Shown: positions 1-9,899, numbered from the stretch's first letter. The stretch: 64,000 nt of DNA from Youhaiella tibetensis (GCF_008000755.1 NZ_CP041690.1:2233260-2297259), one strand, 5' to 3'. Notes: a model not told the origin generated them from the sequence alone. Translations and numbers: made by a program.

Positions 1-1047
1 CTGCCCGACGTCACGTTTGTCCAGCCGGTGATCCACCCTGACCACGCCGATCTCTATGCCGGCCTGGGGCTGGACGACGAGCGGCTCCTTCCCCCGGTCA
101 TGGGCGGCGCAACGCGTCAATCCTCGGTGCTCGAAGGCCTCAAGGCGCTCGGCAGGCAACGGCCGGACTATGTGCTGATCCAGGACGCCGCCCGCCCGTT
201 CATCGGCGCTGAACTGGTCGCCGGCGTGGTCGCCGGCCTGGCCGATCACGAAGGAGCGCTGCCGGCCGTGCCGGTCACCGACACGATCAAGCGCGCTCCG
301 GACGGCGTCAACATCGTCGCAACCGAGGACCGGCGCGTGCTCTTCGCCGCGCAAACCCCGCAGGGTTTCCGCTACCCGCAGATCTTTTCGGCGCATATGC
401 GGGCGAGCACCCTGCCCCGTGAGTTCACCGACGATGCCGCCATCGCCGAGTGGGCGGGGCTTCGCGTAGCGCTCACACCCGGCAACACCAGCAATATCAA
501 GATCACCCATCCCGAGGACTTTGCCCGGGCCGAACGGATGATCGCAGGAGCGCAATCGATGGAAACTCGCGTCGGAACCGGCTTTGACGTCCACGAGTTC
601 GAGCCGGGCGACGCGGTATGGCTCGGTGGCGTGCGCATTCCGCACACGGCCAAGCTCAAGGGACATTCGGACGCCGACGTCGCCCTTCACGCGCTCACCG
701 ACGCCATCTATGGGGCGCTGGGCGAAGGCGATATCGGCACACATTTCCCGCCGAGCGATCCGCAGTGGAAGGGCGCGGCTTCGGTCATCTTTCTCGAACA
801 CGCAGCAAAGCTGGTTGCCGAGCGTGGCGGCAGGATCGTCAACCTCGATGCGACGATCGTGGCCGAATCTCCGAAAATCGCCGCACATGTTCCCGCAATG
901 CGCCAGGTCATTGCAACGGCTTGCGCGATCACGCCTTCCCGCGTCACTATCAAGGCGACAACCAGCGAAAGACTGGGGTTCACGGGTCGTGAGGAGGGCA
1001 TTGTGGCCATGGCCAGCGCAAGTATCGAACTGCCGCGGGTAGATTGA
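1..1047 (+). CDS. ispDF: Bifunctional IspD/IspF isoprenoid enzyme (5' truncated)
   Basis: Two non-consecutive steps of the cytosolic MEP pathway: CDP-ME formation (IspD) and cyclisation to MEcPP (IspF). The reading frame is open from base 1, so the N-terminal nucleotide-binding part of IspD lies outside the window; 348 residues are present. The IspD part shows QDAARPFI and AVPVTDTIK. From about nt 559 an IspF domain starts, with GTGFDVHEF (metal-binding Asp and His), GHSDADVALHALTDA and a C-terminal TTSERLGFTGREEGI. The fused form is known from alpha- and epsilonproteobacteria. It is followed after one base by the CinA-type gene, so the two are probably co-transcribed. Confidence 0.95.
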   Translation: MPDVTFVQPVIHPDHADLYAGLGLDDERLLPPVMGGATRQSSVLEGLKALGRQRPDYVLIQDAARPFIGAELVAGVVAGLADHEGALPAVPVTDTIKRAPDGVNIVATEDRRVLFAAQTPQGFRYPQIFSAHMRASTLPREFTDDAAIAEWAGLRVALTPGNTSNIKITHPEDFARAERMIAGAQSMETRVGTGFDVHEFEPGDAVWLGGVRIPHTAKLKGHSDADVALHALTDAIYGALGEGDIGTHFPPSDPQWKGAASVIFLEHAAKLVAERGGRIVNLDATIVAESPKIAAHVPAMRQVIATACAITPSRVTIKATTSERLGFTGREEGIVAMASASIELPRVD

Positions 1048-1048
1048 G

Positions 1049-1552
1049 ATGGCGGGCAAACCAGCGCGCGATCCCGCCAAAGAGATCATTACCACGCTCG
1101 CTTCCCGCAAGATGACGATGGCGACGGCGGAAAGCTGCACTGCCGGACTTCTCTCCGGCGCCATCACGGACGTCCCCGGCGCCTCGGCCGTCTTCTACGG
1201 CGGCTTCATCACCTATTCGAACGCTGCCAAGTCGCGCATGATCGGGGTTCCGGCCCGCATGATCGAGGACCATGGCGCCGTTTCGGCCCAGGTGGCCCGC
1301 GCCATGGCGGACGGCGCGCGCAACACGGCCCGCACCGATATCGCCGTGAGCGTCACCGGCATTGCCGGCCCCGACGGGGGCTCGGAGCGCAAGCCCGTCG
1401 GGCTCGTTTACTTCGCTGTGGCGACCAAGGACGGCACGGACGTCCTCGAAAAGCGCTTCGGCGATATCGGGCGAGAGGGCATCCGCAAGGCTAGTGTCGA
1501 GGCGGCACTTGAAATGGTACTCGAAACGCTCGGCAAACCCGAAGAACTCTGA
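1049..1552 (+). CDS. CinA C-terminal-domain protein (nicotinamide-nucleotide amidohydrolase family)
   Basis: A 167-residue stand-alone CinA C-terminal (PncC-type) domain. Members deamidate nicotinamide mononucleotide to nicotinic acid mononucleotide in NAD salvage; the activity here is inferred from family. Visible motifs are ATAESCTAG near residue 28, a VPGASAVFYGGFITYSN stretch, and the closing segment SVTGIAGPDGGSERKPVG with the family-typical Gly-rich turn. It lacks the N-terminal molybdopterin-binding-like domain of full CinA. The ATG lies one base after the ispDF stop codon, and the gene converges with the Coq10-type gene 9 bases downstream. Confidence 0.9.
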   Translation: MAGKPARDPAKEIITTLASRKMTMATAESCTAGLLSGAITDVPGASAVFYGGFITYSNAAKSRMIGVPARMIEDHGAVSAQVARAMADGARNTARTDIAVSVTGIAGPDGGSERKPVGLVYFAVATKDGTDVLEKRFGDIGREGIRKASVEAALEMVLETLGKPEEL

Positions 1553-1561
1553 GGGACCGGA

Positions 1562-2005
1562 CTATTCGCCGAAGCGGCGGTCGGCCTCGTCCACGAAAGC
1601 GTTCATGATCTCCTCCTGCTTGGCGGCGAACGCCGGTTCGGCAACCGCCGCGATCAGCGGGTTGGAAATCTTGAAGTCGATATCGAAACGCACCCGCGTC
1701 CCCGCGCCTTCCGGCTCCAGCGTCCATTTGCTGTCTAGGTAAGCGAACGGGCCATCGACTGCCTTGGCGGTGATGGTCTTCCTCTCGCGATCCAGCGTCA
1801 CGCGGCTCGTGTAGGCCTGCGTCACCGGGCCGAACCGGATCGTCATCTTGGCGAAGCGGACATCGCCCGGCGCTCCCGAATCCTTCTTGACCACCATAGC
1901 GCTGCAATTGGGGATGAAGCGCGGGTAGCTCTCCAGGTCCGAAACCAGGTCGAACATCCGGTCGGGCAGATGCGGAACGTGCCGCTCCAGGTAGAGATCA
2001 GGCAT
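1562..2005 (-). CDS. Coq10/RatA-type START-domain protein
   Basis: A 147-residue SRPBCC (START-like) protein of the Coq10/RatA family. Eukaryotic and alphaproteobacterial members bind ubiquinone or its precursors and support respiration; the RatA toxin label from E. coli need not apply. Typical features are the N-terminal [17 protein letters not shown] helix, [18 protein letters not shown], and a C-terminal helix ending in [10 protein letters not shown]. The ATG at 2003-2005 overlaps the lipA stop codon, giving translational coupling; an upstream in-frame ATG would run far into lipA and is less likely. The lipA neighbourhood fits a role in respiratory metabolism. Confidence 0.85.
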   Translation of the reverse strand: MPDLYLERHVPHLPDRMFDLVSDLESYPRFIPNCSAMVVKKDSGAPGDVRFAKMTIRFGPVTQAYTSRVTLDRERKTITAKAVDGPFAYLDSKWTLEPEGAGTRVRFDIDFKISNPLIAAVAEPAFAAKQEEIMNAFVDEADRRFGE

Positions 2006-2951
2006 GCTTGGCCAAACGTGCGGCGCGCAGCATGGCGAAGTCCTCGCCGGCATGGTGGGACGACCGGGTCAGCGGACTCGAGGACACCAGGAGGAAGCCC
2101 TTGGTCTGCGCCACTGTGGCGTAGGACTTGAACTCGTCCGGCGTCACGAAACGGATCACCGGGTGGTGCTTGCGCGTCGGCTGGAGGTACTGGCCGATGG
2201 TCAGGAAGTCGACATCGGCGCTGCGCAGGTCGTCCATGAGCTGGAGCACCTCGTTGCGCTCCTCGCCCAGGCCAACCATGATCCCCGACTTGGTGAACAT
2301 GGTCGGATCGAGTTCCTTGACCCGCTGCAGGAGCCGGATCGAGTGGAAGTAGCGCGCCCCTGGCCGCACCTTGAGGTACTTGCTCGGCACCGTTTCCAGG
2401 TTGTGGTTGAACACATCCGGCTTGGCCTTCACCACCACTTCGAGAGCCCCTTCCTTGCGCAGGAAGTCGGGCGTCAGGATCTCGATGGTCGTCGTCGGGT
2501 TCTTCTCGCGGATGGCGTAGATCACGTCGGCGAAGTGATGCGCCCCGCCGTCGGGAAGATCGTCGCGATCGACGGACGTGATTACGACATGCTGGAGGCC
2601 GAGCGTCTGAACGGCCTTGGCGACGTTTTCCGGCTCATGCGGATCGAGGGCGAGAGGCAGGCCGGTGCGCACGTTGCAGAAGGCGCAGGCGCGGGTGCAG
2701 ATCTCGCCCATGATCATCATGGTGGCGTGCTTCTTGGACCAGCACTCCCCGATATTGGGGCAGCCGGCTTCCTCGCAGACGGTGACGAGGTTGTTCTCGC
2801 GCACGATCTGCTGGGTTTCCTTGTAGACGGGCGAACCCGGTGCGCGCACGCGAATCCAGTCCGGCTTGCGCAGCATGACCGTCTCTGGCCGGTTGGCCTT
2901 TTCGGGGTGGCGCGGACGCTCGACGCCCGTATTGTCTATCAGGGTAACCAC
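1998..2951 (-). CDS. lipA: Lipoyl synthase
   Basis: Radical-SAM enzyme that inserts two sulfurs into protein-bound octanoyl groups, making the lipoyl cofactor for PDH and OGDH. At 317 residues it has normal family length. Auxiliary cluster cysteines are at about residues 59, 64 and 70 ([14 protein letters not shown]), the radical-SAM CxxxCxxC is at 85/89/92 (CTRACAFC), and the C-terminal RSS motif is near residue 296. It lies in the same orientation as pdhA-pdhB-pdhC-lpdA, so the cofactor synthase is clustered with its substrate complex. The stop codon overlaps the start of the Coq10-type gene. Confidence 0.97.
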   Translation of the reverse strand: MVTLIDNTGVERPRHPEKANRPETVMLRKPDWIRVRAPGSPVYKETQQIVRENNLVTVCEEAGCPNIGECWSKKHATMMIMGEICTRACAFCNVRTGLPLALDPHEPENVAKAVQTLGLQHVVITSVDRDDLPDGGAHHFADVIYAIREKNPTTTIEILTPDFLRKEGALEVVVKAKPDVFNHNLETVPSKYLKVRPGARYFHSIRLLQRVKELDPTMFTKSGIMVGLGEERNEVLQLMDDLRSADVDFLTIGQYLQPTRKHHPVIRFVTPDEFKSYATVAQTKGFLLVSSSPLTRSSHHAGEDFAMLRAARLAKHA

Positions 2952-2994
2952 GAGAACCTCTTACCTCTCCTCGCCAACCCTCCCCAGGGATGGA

Positions 2995-3258
2995 TCAGGC
3001 GCCGGCGATGAGCCTTGCCGCCAGCACCACGACGATGGCACCCACCGTCGCAGTAATGATCTGGGTGACGATCGTATTCTTGATCCCCAGATTGATGTTG
3101 AGCGCCGTGAACAGATATCCGCCCACGAATGCGCCGATGACGCCCTTGAGCAGCGATCCGAACAAACCGCCCGAACCGCCGACGATGAGGCCGGCAAGCC
3201 AGCCAGCCACCAGGCCGATGGCCAGGAAGATCAGAACGGCGCGGGCGTTGATGTTCAT
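2995..3258 (-). CDS. GlsB/YeaQ/YmgE-family small membrane protein
   Basis: An 87-residue hydrophobic protein of the transglycosylase-associated / GlsB family. It consists of three glycine-rich membrane segments: AVLIFLAIGLVAGWLAGLIV, then a GGLFGSLLKGVIGAFVGGYL stretch with the family GxxGxxxGG pattern, and a C-terminal ATVGAIVVVLAARL helix. I chose the ATG at 3256-3258 because GAGGG lies about 10 bases upstream and the MNINAR start matches family members; a longer frame to 3333 has no such support. Members are stress-associated in several bacteria, but the molecular role is not established. It lies between lpdA and lipA. Confidence 0.85.
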   Translation of the reverse strand: MNINARAVLIFLAIGLVAGWLAGLIVGGSGGLFGSLLKGVIGAFVGGYLFTALNINLGIKNTIVTQIITATVGAIVVVLAARLIAGA

Positions 3259-3362
3259 TGCGAAACCCTCAGGTCCAGTGTTCTGCCGTTGCGGAACAGC
3301 CATTCTCGTGTCCCCCGTGAATGCCCCAGACATATCGCCTGTAGGCCTTCACGCTTCAAGCC

Positions 3363-4802
3363 CTAGATGTTGAGCGCGCGCCCATAGGCGTCGAGCACGC
3401 TTTCCTTCATCGTTTCGCTCAGGGTCGGATGCGGGAAGATGGTGTGGATCAGCTCTTCCTCTGTGGTCTCGAGATTCATCGAGATGACGAAACCCTGGAT
3501 CAGCTCGGTCACTTCCGCGCCCACCATGTGGGCTCCGAGGAGCTCGCCGGTCTTGGCGTCGAAGATGGTCTTGACCAGCCCGTCCGGTTCGCCCAGCGCA
3601 ATGGCCTTGCCGTTGCCGATGAACGGGAACCGGCCGACCTTGATCTCGCGGCCGGCTTCCTTGGCCTTGGCCTCGGTCAGCCCCACACTCGCCACCTGCG
3701 GCTCGCAATAGGTGCAGCCCGGCACTTTGCTCTTGTCGAGCCCATGGACCTTCATGCCCGCAATGGTCTCGACGGTGACGACGGCCTCGTGCTCGGCCTT
3801 GTGGGCCAGCATCGGGGGACCGGCCACATCGCCGATGGCCCAGACGCCCGGCACGTTCGTGCGACCGTAGCCGTCGATGACGATCGCGCCGCGATCGATC
3901 TTGACCCCCACCTTCTCCAGGCCGAGGTTCTCGGTATTGCACTGCACGCCGACGGCCGAGATCAGGTTGTCGGCGGCGACCTTGTCGGTCTTGCCGTCCT
4001 TGAGCTCGATATGAGCGACAATGCCATCCTTGGTCTTTTCGACCTTGGAGACCTTGGCATCGGTCAGGAATTTGATGCCGCGCTTTTCCATGCGCTTGCG
4101 CACATGTGCAGCGATCTCGGCGTCCTCCACCGGCAGGATCTGCGGCAGGAGTTCGATGACCGTCACCTCCGCGCCGAGCGAGCGGTAGAACGAGGCAAAC
4201 TCGATGCCGATGGCGCCCGAGCCCATGATGGCCAGCGACTTGGGCATCCTGGCCGGCTTCATCGCCTCGAAATAGGTCCAGATCTTGTCACCATCCGGCT
4301 CGATGCCGGGCAGCACGCGCGGACGCGCGCCGGTGGCGATGATGATGTTCTTGGCCTTGTAGGTGCCCTCGCCCAAAGTGTTCTTGGGACCGGGCCACTG
4401 CGGCTCCATCGGCTTCTTGGTGGTTTTCACCACCTTGATCTCGTTGGCCGAGGTCAGCGCCGCCTCGCCCCAGATGATATCGACCTTGTTCTTCTTCATG
4501 AGGAACTGGACGCCGTTGTTCATCTGGCCGGCGATATTGCGCGAGCGCTTGACGATCGCATCGATGTCGAAGCCGAACTTCTCGGCGGTCAGGCCGTAGT
4601 CCTTTGCATGGCCCATGTGGCTGTAGATCTCGGCCGAGCGCAGCAGCGCCTTGGTTGGGATACAGCCCCAGTTCGAGCAGATGCCGGCCATGTGCTCGCG
4701 CTCGACGATGGCAGTCTTCATGCCCAGCTGGGCCGCGCGGATCGCCGCGACATAACCGCCGGGACCGGCGCCGATAACAATCAGATCGTATGAGTCAGCC
4801 AT
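3363..4802 (-). CDS. lpdA: Dihydrolipoyl dehydrogenase (E3)
   Basis: FAD enzyme that reoxidises dihydrolipoyl groups of 2-oxoacid dehydrogenase complexes with NAD+. The 479 residues include the FAD motif GAGPGGYVAA (11-20), the redox-active disulfide in GICSNWGCIPTK (Cys42/Cys47), the NAD-binding MGSGAIGIEFASFY, the second FAD motif with AIGDVAGPPMLAHKAEHE, and the catalytic His-Glu pair in HPTLSETM (about 458/463). A good ribosome site (AAGAGGAG) precedes the ATG. Position after pdhC in the same direction indicates that this is the PDH-dedicated E3, although one SGNH hydrolase gene is interposed. Confidence 0.97.
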   Translation of the reverse strand: MADSYDLIVIGAGPGGYVAAIRAAQLGMKTAIVEREHMAGICSNWGCIPTKALLRSAEIYSHMGHAKDYGLTAEKFGFDIDAIVKRSRNIAGQMNNGVQFLMKKNKVDIIWGEAALTSANEIKVVKTTKKPMEPQWPGPKNTLGEGTYKAKNIIIATGARPRVLPGIEPDGDKIWTYFEAMKPARMPKSLAIMGSGAIGIEFASFYRSLGAEVTVIELLPQILPVEDAEIAAHVRKRMEKRGIKFLTDAKVSKVEKTKDGIVAHIELKDGKTDKVAADNLISAVGVQCNTENLGLEKVGVKIDRGAIVIDGYGRTNVPGVWAIGDVAGPPMLAHKAEHEAVVTVETIAGMKVHGLDKSKVPGCTYCEPQVASVGLTEAKAKEAGREIKVGRFPFIGNGKAIALGEPDGLVKTIFDAKTGELLGAHMVGAEVTELIQGFVISMNLETTEEELIHTIFPHPTLSETMKESVLDAYGRALNI

Positions 4803-4826
4803 GGGCTCCTCTTGGAGTTGGCGGGC

Positions 4827-5477
4827 CTAAAGGCCGAGCAGTGATTTGACCAGCGGGGCGAGGCCCACGCCGATGGCCTTGGTATTGGCGGCATCCAGAT
4901 GCACGCCGTCGGCCGGATCAGGCCTGGCGACGGTCGAAGCATCGAAGAACGCGACGCCGAGTTCGCTGGCGCGGCGTGCATAGTGGTACGCAAAGGTCTG
5001 CGATTGTGCGACGGCGTGCTCGATGCCACCGAAATGGCCGATCATGTCCTCGTTGTCGGTGTCGCAGATATGGGGCGGCGCCACGATGACGATCTGTGGG
5101 ATCGTCAGCAACTGGCCGGCAAAGTGGCCACGCACGCAGTGCACCAAACGCCTTATCCCGAAAGAAGCCTCGAGGGCGCTGCCGCAGATCGACGGCTTGA
5201 GGTCGTTGGTGCCGAGCATGATGACGACCATGTCCAGCGGCTCGTGGCTCGCCAGGAGTGTGGGGAGAATGCGCAGGCCATTGCGGTCGCCCGTGATCTG
5301 CCAGTCTTCCCAGGCCGTCGTACGGCCACCCAGCCCTTCAGCGATCACCCGGGCCTTGCCGCCCAGGCTCGCCTCGAGCGACGTGGGCCAACGATCCTCA
5401 TAGGCATGACGCGGCCCGTTCGGCTGCGGATTGGCGCCGAACGTCAGGCTGTCGCCATAGGCGAGGATGGTTTTCAT
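4827..5477 (-). CDS. SGNH/GDSL-family hydrolase
   Basis: A 216-residue esterase-like protein. It shows block I AYGDSLTFGA with the nucleophile Ser10, block III LGTNDLK, and block V DPADGVHLD containing the catalytic Asp and His. The substrate cannot be read from sequence; relatives are arylesterases or carbohydrate deacetylases. No signal peptide is visible, so it is probably cytoplasmic. It lies between pdhC (10 bases downstream of this start) and lpdA, a placement that I recognise from other Rhizobiales PDH operons, but a role in PDH function is not established. Confidence 0.88.
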   Translation of the reverse strand: MKTILAYGDSLTFGANPQPNGPRHAYEDRWPTSLEASLGGKARVIAEGLGGRTTAWEDWQITGDRNGLRILPTLLASHEPLDMVVIMLGTNDLKPSICGSALEASFGIRRLVHCVRGHFAGQLLTIPQIVIVAPPHICDTDNEDMIGHFGGIEHAVAQSQTFAYHYARRASELGVAFFDASTVARPDPADGVHLDAANTKAIGVGLAPLVKSLLGL

Positions 5478-5487
5478 CGCCCTGCCC

Positions 5488-6849
5488 TTACGCCAGCATC
5501 ATGACGGGGTTTTCGATCAGGCCCTTGAAGACGCCGAGCACTTCGGCGCCGAGCGCGCCGTCCACGGCACGGTGATCGCACGAGAGCGTGCAGGTCATGA
5601 AGCTTGCAACCTTGACCTGGCCCTTGTCCGCATAGACGCGCTCCTCACCCACGCCGACCGCCAGGATCGTGCCGTGGGGCGGGTTGATGACGGCGGCGAA
5701 TTCGCGGATGCCGTACATGCCCAGGTTGGAGACCGAAGTGGCCCCACCCTGGTATTCATGCGGGGCCAGCTTCTTGGAGCGGGCGCGAGCGGCCAGGTCT
5801 TTGACCTCTTCGGAAATCTCGCGAAGCGTCTTGGTGTCCGCGGACTTCACGACAGGCGTGAAGAGCCCACCGGGCACCGCCACGGCGACGGCCACGTCCG
5901 AACGCTTGTGGTAGAGGATCGAGTCCCCGGCCCAGGTCGCATTGGCCGCCGGAACGCGCTGGAGCGCAACGGCCCAGGCCTTCATCACGAAGTCATTGAC
6001 CGAGAGCTTGTACTCGGGCTTGCCGTCCTTGGACTTGGGCGCAGCCGCGTTGATCTGCTCGCGGGCGGCAAGCAGCGCATCGATCTTGCAGTCGATGGTC
6101 AGGTAGAAATGCGGAACTGTCTGCTTGCTCTCGGTGAGGCGCGCCGCCACCACCTTGCGCATGCCATCGTTCGGCACGAGCTCGTAGCTGCCTTCGGGAT
6201 AGAGCGCGAGCACCTGGGCCTTGGTCATGCCAGTCGGCGCGGCGCCACCAGCAGCCGGTGCGCCGGCAGTGGCGGCCGTGGCCTTGAGCTGGGCCTTGCC
6301 CGACTTCACCGCCTCGACGTCAGCCTTGACCACGCGGCCATGGGGACCGGTGCCCGAAATGGCGGCAACATCGATGCCGGCTTCCTTGGCGATACGGCGA
6401 GCGAGCGGCGAGGCAAACGTGCGGGTTCCGCCGGCGGGCGCTGGCGTCGGCGCCTTGGCAACCGGGGCGGGAGCCGCAGCAGGAGCGGCAACCGCGGATC
6501 CCGAAACGGCCGCCGCAGGCGCGGCCGCCTTCGGCTCTTCTTTGGGTGCTGGCGCGGCAGCGGGCGCCGGTGCGGGAGCCGGCGTCTTCACATCCGCAGC
6601 GCTCTCGCCTTCCTGCAGCAGGATGGCGATCACCGAATTGACCTTCACGTTGTCGGTGCCCTCGGGCACCACGATCTTGCCGATCTTGCCCTCGTCCACG
6701 GCCTCGACTTCCATCGTGGCCTTGTCCGTTTCGATCTCGGCGATCACGTCGCCGGAGGAGACGGTGTCACCCTCCTTGACGTGCCACTTGGCGAGCTTGC
6801 CCTCTTCCATCGTCGGAGAGAGCGCCGGCATGGTGATGTTGATGCTCAT
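5488..6849 (-). CDS. pdhC: Pyruvate dehydrogenase E2, dihydrolipoamide acetyltransferase
   Basis: The 453-residue core of the PDH complex; transfers acetyl groups from lipoamide to CoA. Domain order is an N-terminal lipoyl domain with the modified Lys43 in [12 protein letters not shown], an Ala/Pro-rich flexible linker (about 85-135), a peripheral-subunit-binding domain ([16 protein letters not shown]), a second short linker, and the catalytic acetyltransferase domain ending with CDHRAVDG (His426, Asp430). There is one lipoyl domain only. The start lies 11 bases downstream of pdhB. The reduced number of lipoyl domains is offset by the additional lipoyl domain on E1-beta. Confidence 0.97.
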   Translation of the reverse strand: MSINITMPALSPTMEEGKLAKWHVKEGDTVSSGDVIAEIETDKATMEVEAVDEGKIGKIVVPEGTDNVKVNSVIAILLQEGESAADVKTPAPAPAPAAAPAPKEEPKAAAPAAAVSGSAVAAPAAAPAPVAKAPTPAPAGGTRTFASPLARRIAKEAGIDVAAISGTGPHGRVVKADVEAVKSGKAQLKATAATAGAPAAGGAAPTGMTKAQVLALYPEGSYELVPNDGMRKVVAARLTESKQTVPHFYLTIDCKIDALLAAREQINAAAPKSKDGKPEYKLSVNDFVMKAWAVALQRVPAANATWAGDSILYHKRSDVAVAVAVPGGLFTPVVKSADTKTLREISEEVKDLAARARSKKLAPHEYQGGATSVSNLGMYGIREFAAVINPPHGTILAVGVGEERVYADKGQVKVASFMTCTLSCDHRAVDGALGAEVLGVFKGLIENPVMMLA

Positions 6850-6860
6850 GGGTGCCTCTC

Positions 6861-8237
6861 TCAGCTCCGGTAGGTCACGGCCTTGACTGCCGCGACGACT
6901 TCATCGGCGCTCGGCAGAGCCAGCTTCTCGAGGTTGGCGGCATAGGGCATGGGCACGTCCTTGCCGGTGACGCGGGTCACGGGGGCGTCGAGATAGTCGA
7001 ACGCCTCCTCCATGACGCGCGCCGCGAGTTCGGCGCCGATGCCGCCCTGCGGCCAGCCCTCTTCAACGGTCACGAGGCGTCCTGTCTTCTTGACGGACTC
7101 GATGACGGTGGCGCTGTCCATGGGACGCAGAGTACGCAGGTCGATGACTTCGACGTCGATGCCCTCGGCCACCAGCTTCTCGGTGGCCTGGAGCGCGTAG
7201 CGCATGCCCATCGAGAACGAGACGATGGTCGCGTCCTTCCCTTCGCGGACGATCCGCGCCTTGCCGATCGGCAACACATAGTCGTCGACCTTGGGTACGA
7301 GGCCGGTGGTGCCGTAGAGGATTTCGTTTTCGAGGAAGACGACCGGATTGTTGGACCGAATAGCCGCCTTGAGGAGGCCCTTGGCATCAGCGGCGCTGAA
7401 GGGCGCGATCACGGTGAGGCCGGGAACGTGCGAATACCAGGCCGAATAATCCTGACTGTGCTGCGCCGCCACGCGTGCCGCCGCGCCGTTCGGGCCGCGG
7501 AACACCATCGGCGCCGTCACCTGGCCGCCGGACATGTAAAGCTGCTTGGCTGCCGAGTTGATGATCTGGTCGATCGCCTGCATGGCGAAGTTCCAGGTCA
7601 TGAACTCTATGATCGGCCGCAGGCCGGCAAAGGCCGCGCCGACGCCCAGGCCTGCAAAGCCGTGCTCGGTGATCGGGGTGTCGATGACGCGCTGGGCGCC
7701 AAATTCCTGCAACAGGCCCTGGGTGACCTTGTAGGCGCCCTGGTACTCGGCCACTTCCTCGCCCATCACGAAAATGGTGGGATCCTTGCGCATTTCCTCG
7801 GCCATGGCTTCGCGCAGCGCCTCGCGGACGGTCATTTCGACCATCTCGACGCCTTCGGGCAGGTCCGGATCGGCGGCAGGCACGAAGGCGGGAGCGGCGG
7901 CTACAGCCGGCGCAGGAGCCTGAGCCGGCGCTTCGACCTCGACCACCGTCTGCGGCTGGACATTGGTATTGTCGGGCTGCTCGTCGCCCACCTGCTCACC
8001 CTCGGCCAGCACCAGGGCGATGGGCGTGTTGACCTTCACCCCTTCGGTTCCCTCGGGTACGAGGAGCTTCTTGACGGTGCCGCTATCGATGGATTCCACT
8101 TCCATCGTGGCCTTGTCGGTCTCGATCTCAGCCAGTACGTCGCCGGGCGACACGACATCGCCTTCCTTGACGAGCCATTTGGCGAGTTTGCCCTCTTCCA
8201 TCGTCGGCGACAGGGCGGGCATCAGAATATTGGGCAT
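6861..8237 (-). CDS. pdhB: Pyruvate dehydrogenase E1 beta with N-terminal lipoyl domain
   Basis: Beta subunit of the thiamine-diphosphate E1 enzyme, 458 residues, longer than a plain E1-beta (about 330) because residues 1-80 form a lipoyl domain (Lys42 in [13 protein letters not shown]), followed by a Pro/Ala linker to about residue 130. The catalytic part carries [54 protein letters not shown] and a C-terminal [13 protein letters not shown]. The lipoyl-E1-beta arrangement is known from alphaproteobacteria such as Zymomonas and rhizobia. The first 45 residues closely resemble the E2 lipoyl domain encoded next door. Confidence 0.97.
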   Translation of the reverse strand: MPNILMPALSPTMEEGKLAKWLVKEGDVVSPGDVLAEIETDKATMEVESIDSGTVKKLLVPEGTEGVKVNTPIALVLAEGEQVGDEQPDNTNVQPQTVVEVEAPAQAPAPAVAAAPAFVPAADPDLPEGVEMVEMTVREALREAMAEEMRKDPTIFVMGEEVAEYQGAYKVTQGLLQEFGAQRVIDTPITEHGFAGLGVGAAFAGLRPIIEFMTWNFAMQAIDQIINSAAKQLYMSGGQVTAPMVFRGPNGAAARVAAQHSQDYSAWYSHVPGLTVIAPFSAADAKGLLKAAIRSNNPVVFLENEILYGTTGLVPKVDDYVLPIGKARIVREGKDATIVSFSMGMRYALQATEKLVAEGIDVEVIDLRTLRPMDSATVIESVKKTGRLVTVEEGWPQGGIGAELAARVMEEAFDYLDAPVTRVTGKDVPMPYAANLEKLALPSADEVVAAVKAVTYRS

Positions 8238-8304
8238 TTAGGTCTCCTGCCGTATCGCCGCGCTTACCGGCGCCGGCGTGCGGGGAACAAGTCGAAAACG
8301 GGCG

Positions 8305-9321
8305 TCAGGCCGGCAGCGTGATGTCGGTCCAGAGTTCGGAAACATCCGGCTCCGCGTCATTGGTCGCAAAGTCGGCGGCTTCCGTGACAATGGCGCGAAC
8401 CTCGGCCTCGATGGCCTTGAGGCTCTCTTCGGTGCCGTAACGCTTCTCGATGATGCGCTTCTTGCTCTGCTCGATGGCATCGTGCTCGGCGCGCATCGTC
8501 TGCACTTCTTCCTTGGACCGGTACTTGGCCGGATCCGACATCGAGTGCCCGCGGTAGCGGTAGGTCAGCATCTCGAGGATGTAGGGGCCCTTCCCGCTGC
8601 GCGCATGCTCGATGGCGCGCCTGGCCGCGTCGTAGACCATGCGCACGTCCATGCCATCGACCTGCTCGCCCGGAATGTCGAACGAGCGACCGCGCTGGGA
8701 AAGGTCGGTGGTCGAAGCGGCACGTTCGACCGAAGTGCCCATGCCGTAGTGGTTGTTCTCGATGATGTAGACAACCGGGAGGCTCCAGAGCTTGGCCATG
8801 TTGAAGCTCTCGTAGACCTGCCCCTGGTTGGAGGCGCCGTCGCCGAAATAGGTGAGGCTCACGGTGTTGTCGCCGCGATACTTGCTGGCAAAGGCCAGGC
8901 CCGTGCCCAGGCTCGCCTGCGCGCCCACGATGCCGTTGCCGCCATAGAAGCGATGCTCGTTGGAGAACATGTGCATCGAGCCGCCCTTGCCTTTCGACAG
9001 GCCGCCCTGGCGCCCGGTGAGTTCGGCCATCACGCCCTTGGGATCGAGGCCCATGACCAGCATGTGGCCGTGATCGCGATAACCGGTGATCTGGGCGTCC
9101 TCGCCCTTCTTGCTCGCCATGGTGACGCCGGTCACCACCGCTTCCTGGCCGATATAGAGGTGGCAGAAGCCACCGATCAGGCCCATGCCATAAAGCTGAC
9201 CGGCCTTCTCTTCGAAGCGCCGGATCAGAAGCATGTCGCGGTAGGCGGAGAGTTCCTGTTCCTTGGTCAGTTCAGGGACATTGGTTTGGGCCTTGGGGGC
9301 CGCCGTCGCCTTACGCGCCAT
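8305..9321 (-). CDS. pdhA: Pyruvate dehydrogenase E1 alpha
   Basis: Alpha subunit of the E1 heterotetramer, 338 residues, decarboxylating pyruvate with thiamine diphosphate. The ThDP-binding motif GDGASNQG runs from residue 160 to the closing NN at 189-190, and the phosphorylation-loop region with YRYRGHSMSDPAKYR is conserved. First gene of pdhABC; the spacer to pdhB is 67 bases. Upstream, TTGCGC and CCTTAT with an 18-base spacer (on the minus strand near 9375-9410) form a possible promoter, and CGGAG sits upstream of the ATG. Confidence 0.97.
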   Translation of the reverse strand: MARKATAAPKAQTNVPELTKEQELSAYRDMLLIRRFEEKAGQLYGMGLIGGFCHLYIGQEAVVTGVTMASKKGEDAQITGYRDHGHMLVMGLDPKGVMAELTGRQGGLSKGKGGSMHMFSNEHRFYGGNGIVGAQASLGTGLAFASKYRGDNTVSLTYFGDGASNQGQVYESFNMAKLWSLPVVYIIENNHYGMGTSVERAASTTDLSQRGRSFDIPGEQVDGMDVRMVYDAARRAIEHARSGKGPYILEMLTYRYRGHSMSDPAKYRSKEEVQTMRAEHDAIEQSKKRIIEKRYGTEESLKAIEAEVRAIVTEAADFATNDAEPDVSELWTDITLPA

Positions 9322-9443
9322 GGGCTATGCTCCGAATAATAAGGGGTGCCGCAGTCAGTTTGGCCCATAAGGCCACAGGCGGGGAGAATAGCGCAAGAGT
9401 GTCGCAGGTACCAAGCGAAGTTTTACGCGAAGAAAACGTGCTA

Positions 9444-9836
9444 TCAGTCTATGCCGTCTTCAATAATGTCGGTTAACTGCCGTTCAGCTAATCCGGGCGA
9501 TGAACCGGCAATCGGTTTACCGTTAGGATCAACCATCACCACCACGTCTTCGGGACGGGCCATGCTCAGCATCGCCCTCGCCTGCTCGGTGAGGATGTCC
9601 GGATCGAGCCGTGCGGGGTCGAAAAGGCTGGCCCGGTGGCGGTAGGAATCGATCTCGGCCTGAAGAACGGACGATTGCGCCTTGAGTTCCTCGATATCGG
9701 CCTTCATCTGCTCCTGGCTCAACGTTCCGAACTGGCCGTTGAGCGCGCTGTAGCCGAGATAGCCCTGGAACCCGACAAGGGCGGCGGTCATCGCGAGCGG
9801 GCGCCAGAATGGAGGGCGTTTGAGACGGGTGGGCAT
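9444..9836 (-). CDS. FtsB/DivIC-family septum formation protein
   Basis: A 130-residue bitopic membrane protein. After a short basic N-terminus it has one membrane span (about 14-32) and then a coiled coil (EQMKADIEELKAQSSVLQAEIDSY), the layout of FtsB/DivIC, which bridges early and late divisome proteins. In Rhizobiales this gene sits upstream of pdhA, as here, 122 bases before it. The C-terminal part (DPDILTEQARAMLSMARPEDVVV) matches the family segment that follows the coiled coil. A CtrA-like motif lies about 50 bases upstream of the start (see separate entry). Confidence 0.88.
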   Translation of the reverse strand: MPTRLKRPPFWRPLAMTAALVGFQGYLGYSALNGQFGTLSQEQMKADIEELKAQSSVLQAEIDSYRHRASLFDPARLDPDILTEQARAMLSMARPEDVVVMVDPNGKPIAGSSPGLAERQLTDIIEDGID

Positions 9837-9884
9837 GGTGCGCAGTGCATGATGGAGGACGTTCGCACTTTGCCCCGGACAGGG

Positions 9885-9899
9885 TTAAGACCGGGTTTA
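9885..9899 (-). promoter_or_regulatory. CtrA-like motif upstream of the FtsB-type gene
   Basis: TTAA-N7-TTTA, one mismatch from the CtrA consensus TTAA-N7-TTAA, about 50-60 bases upstream of the FtsB-type start. The match is short and could be chance; it is recorded because CtrA controls division genes in alphaproteobacteria. Confidence 0.25.

Noticed and set aside
5467-8321. Long plus-strand frames opposite pdhC and pdhB
   Set aside because: Repeated Gly/Arg/His-rich sequence mirrors the lipoyl and linker coding; no start signal or domain.
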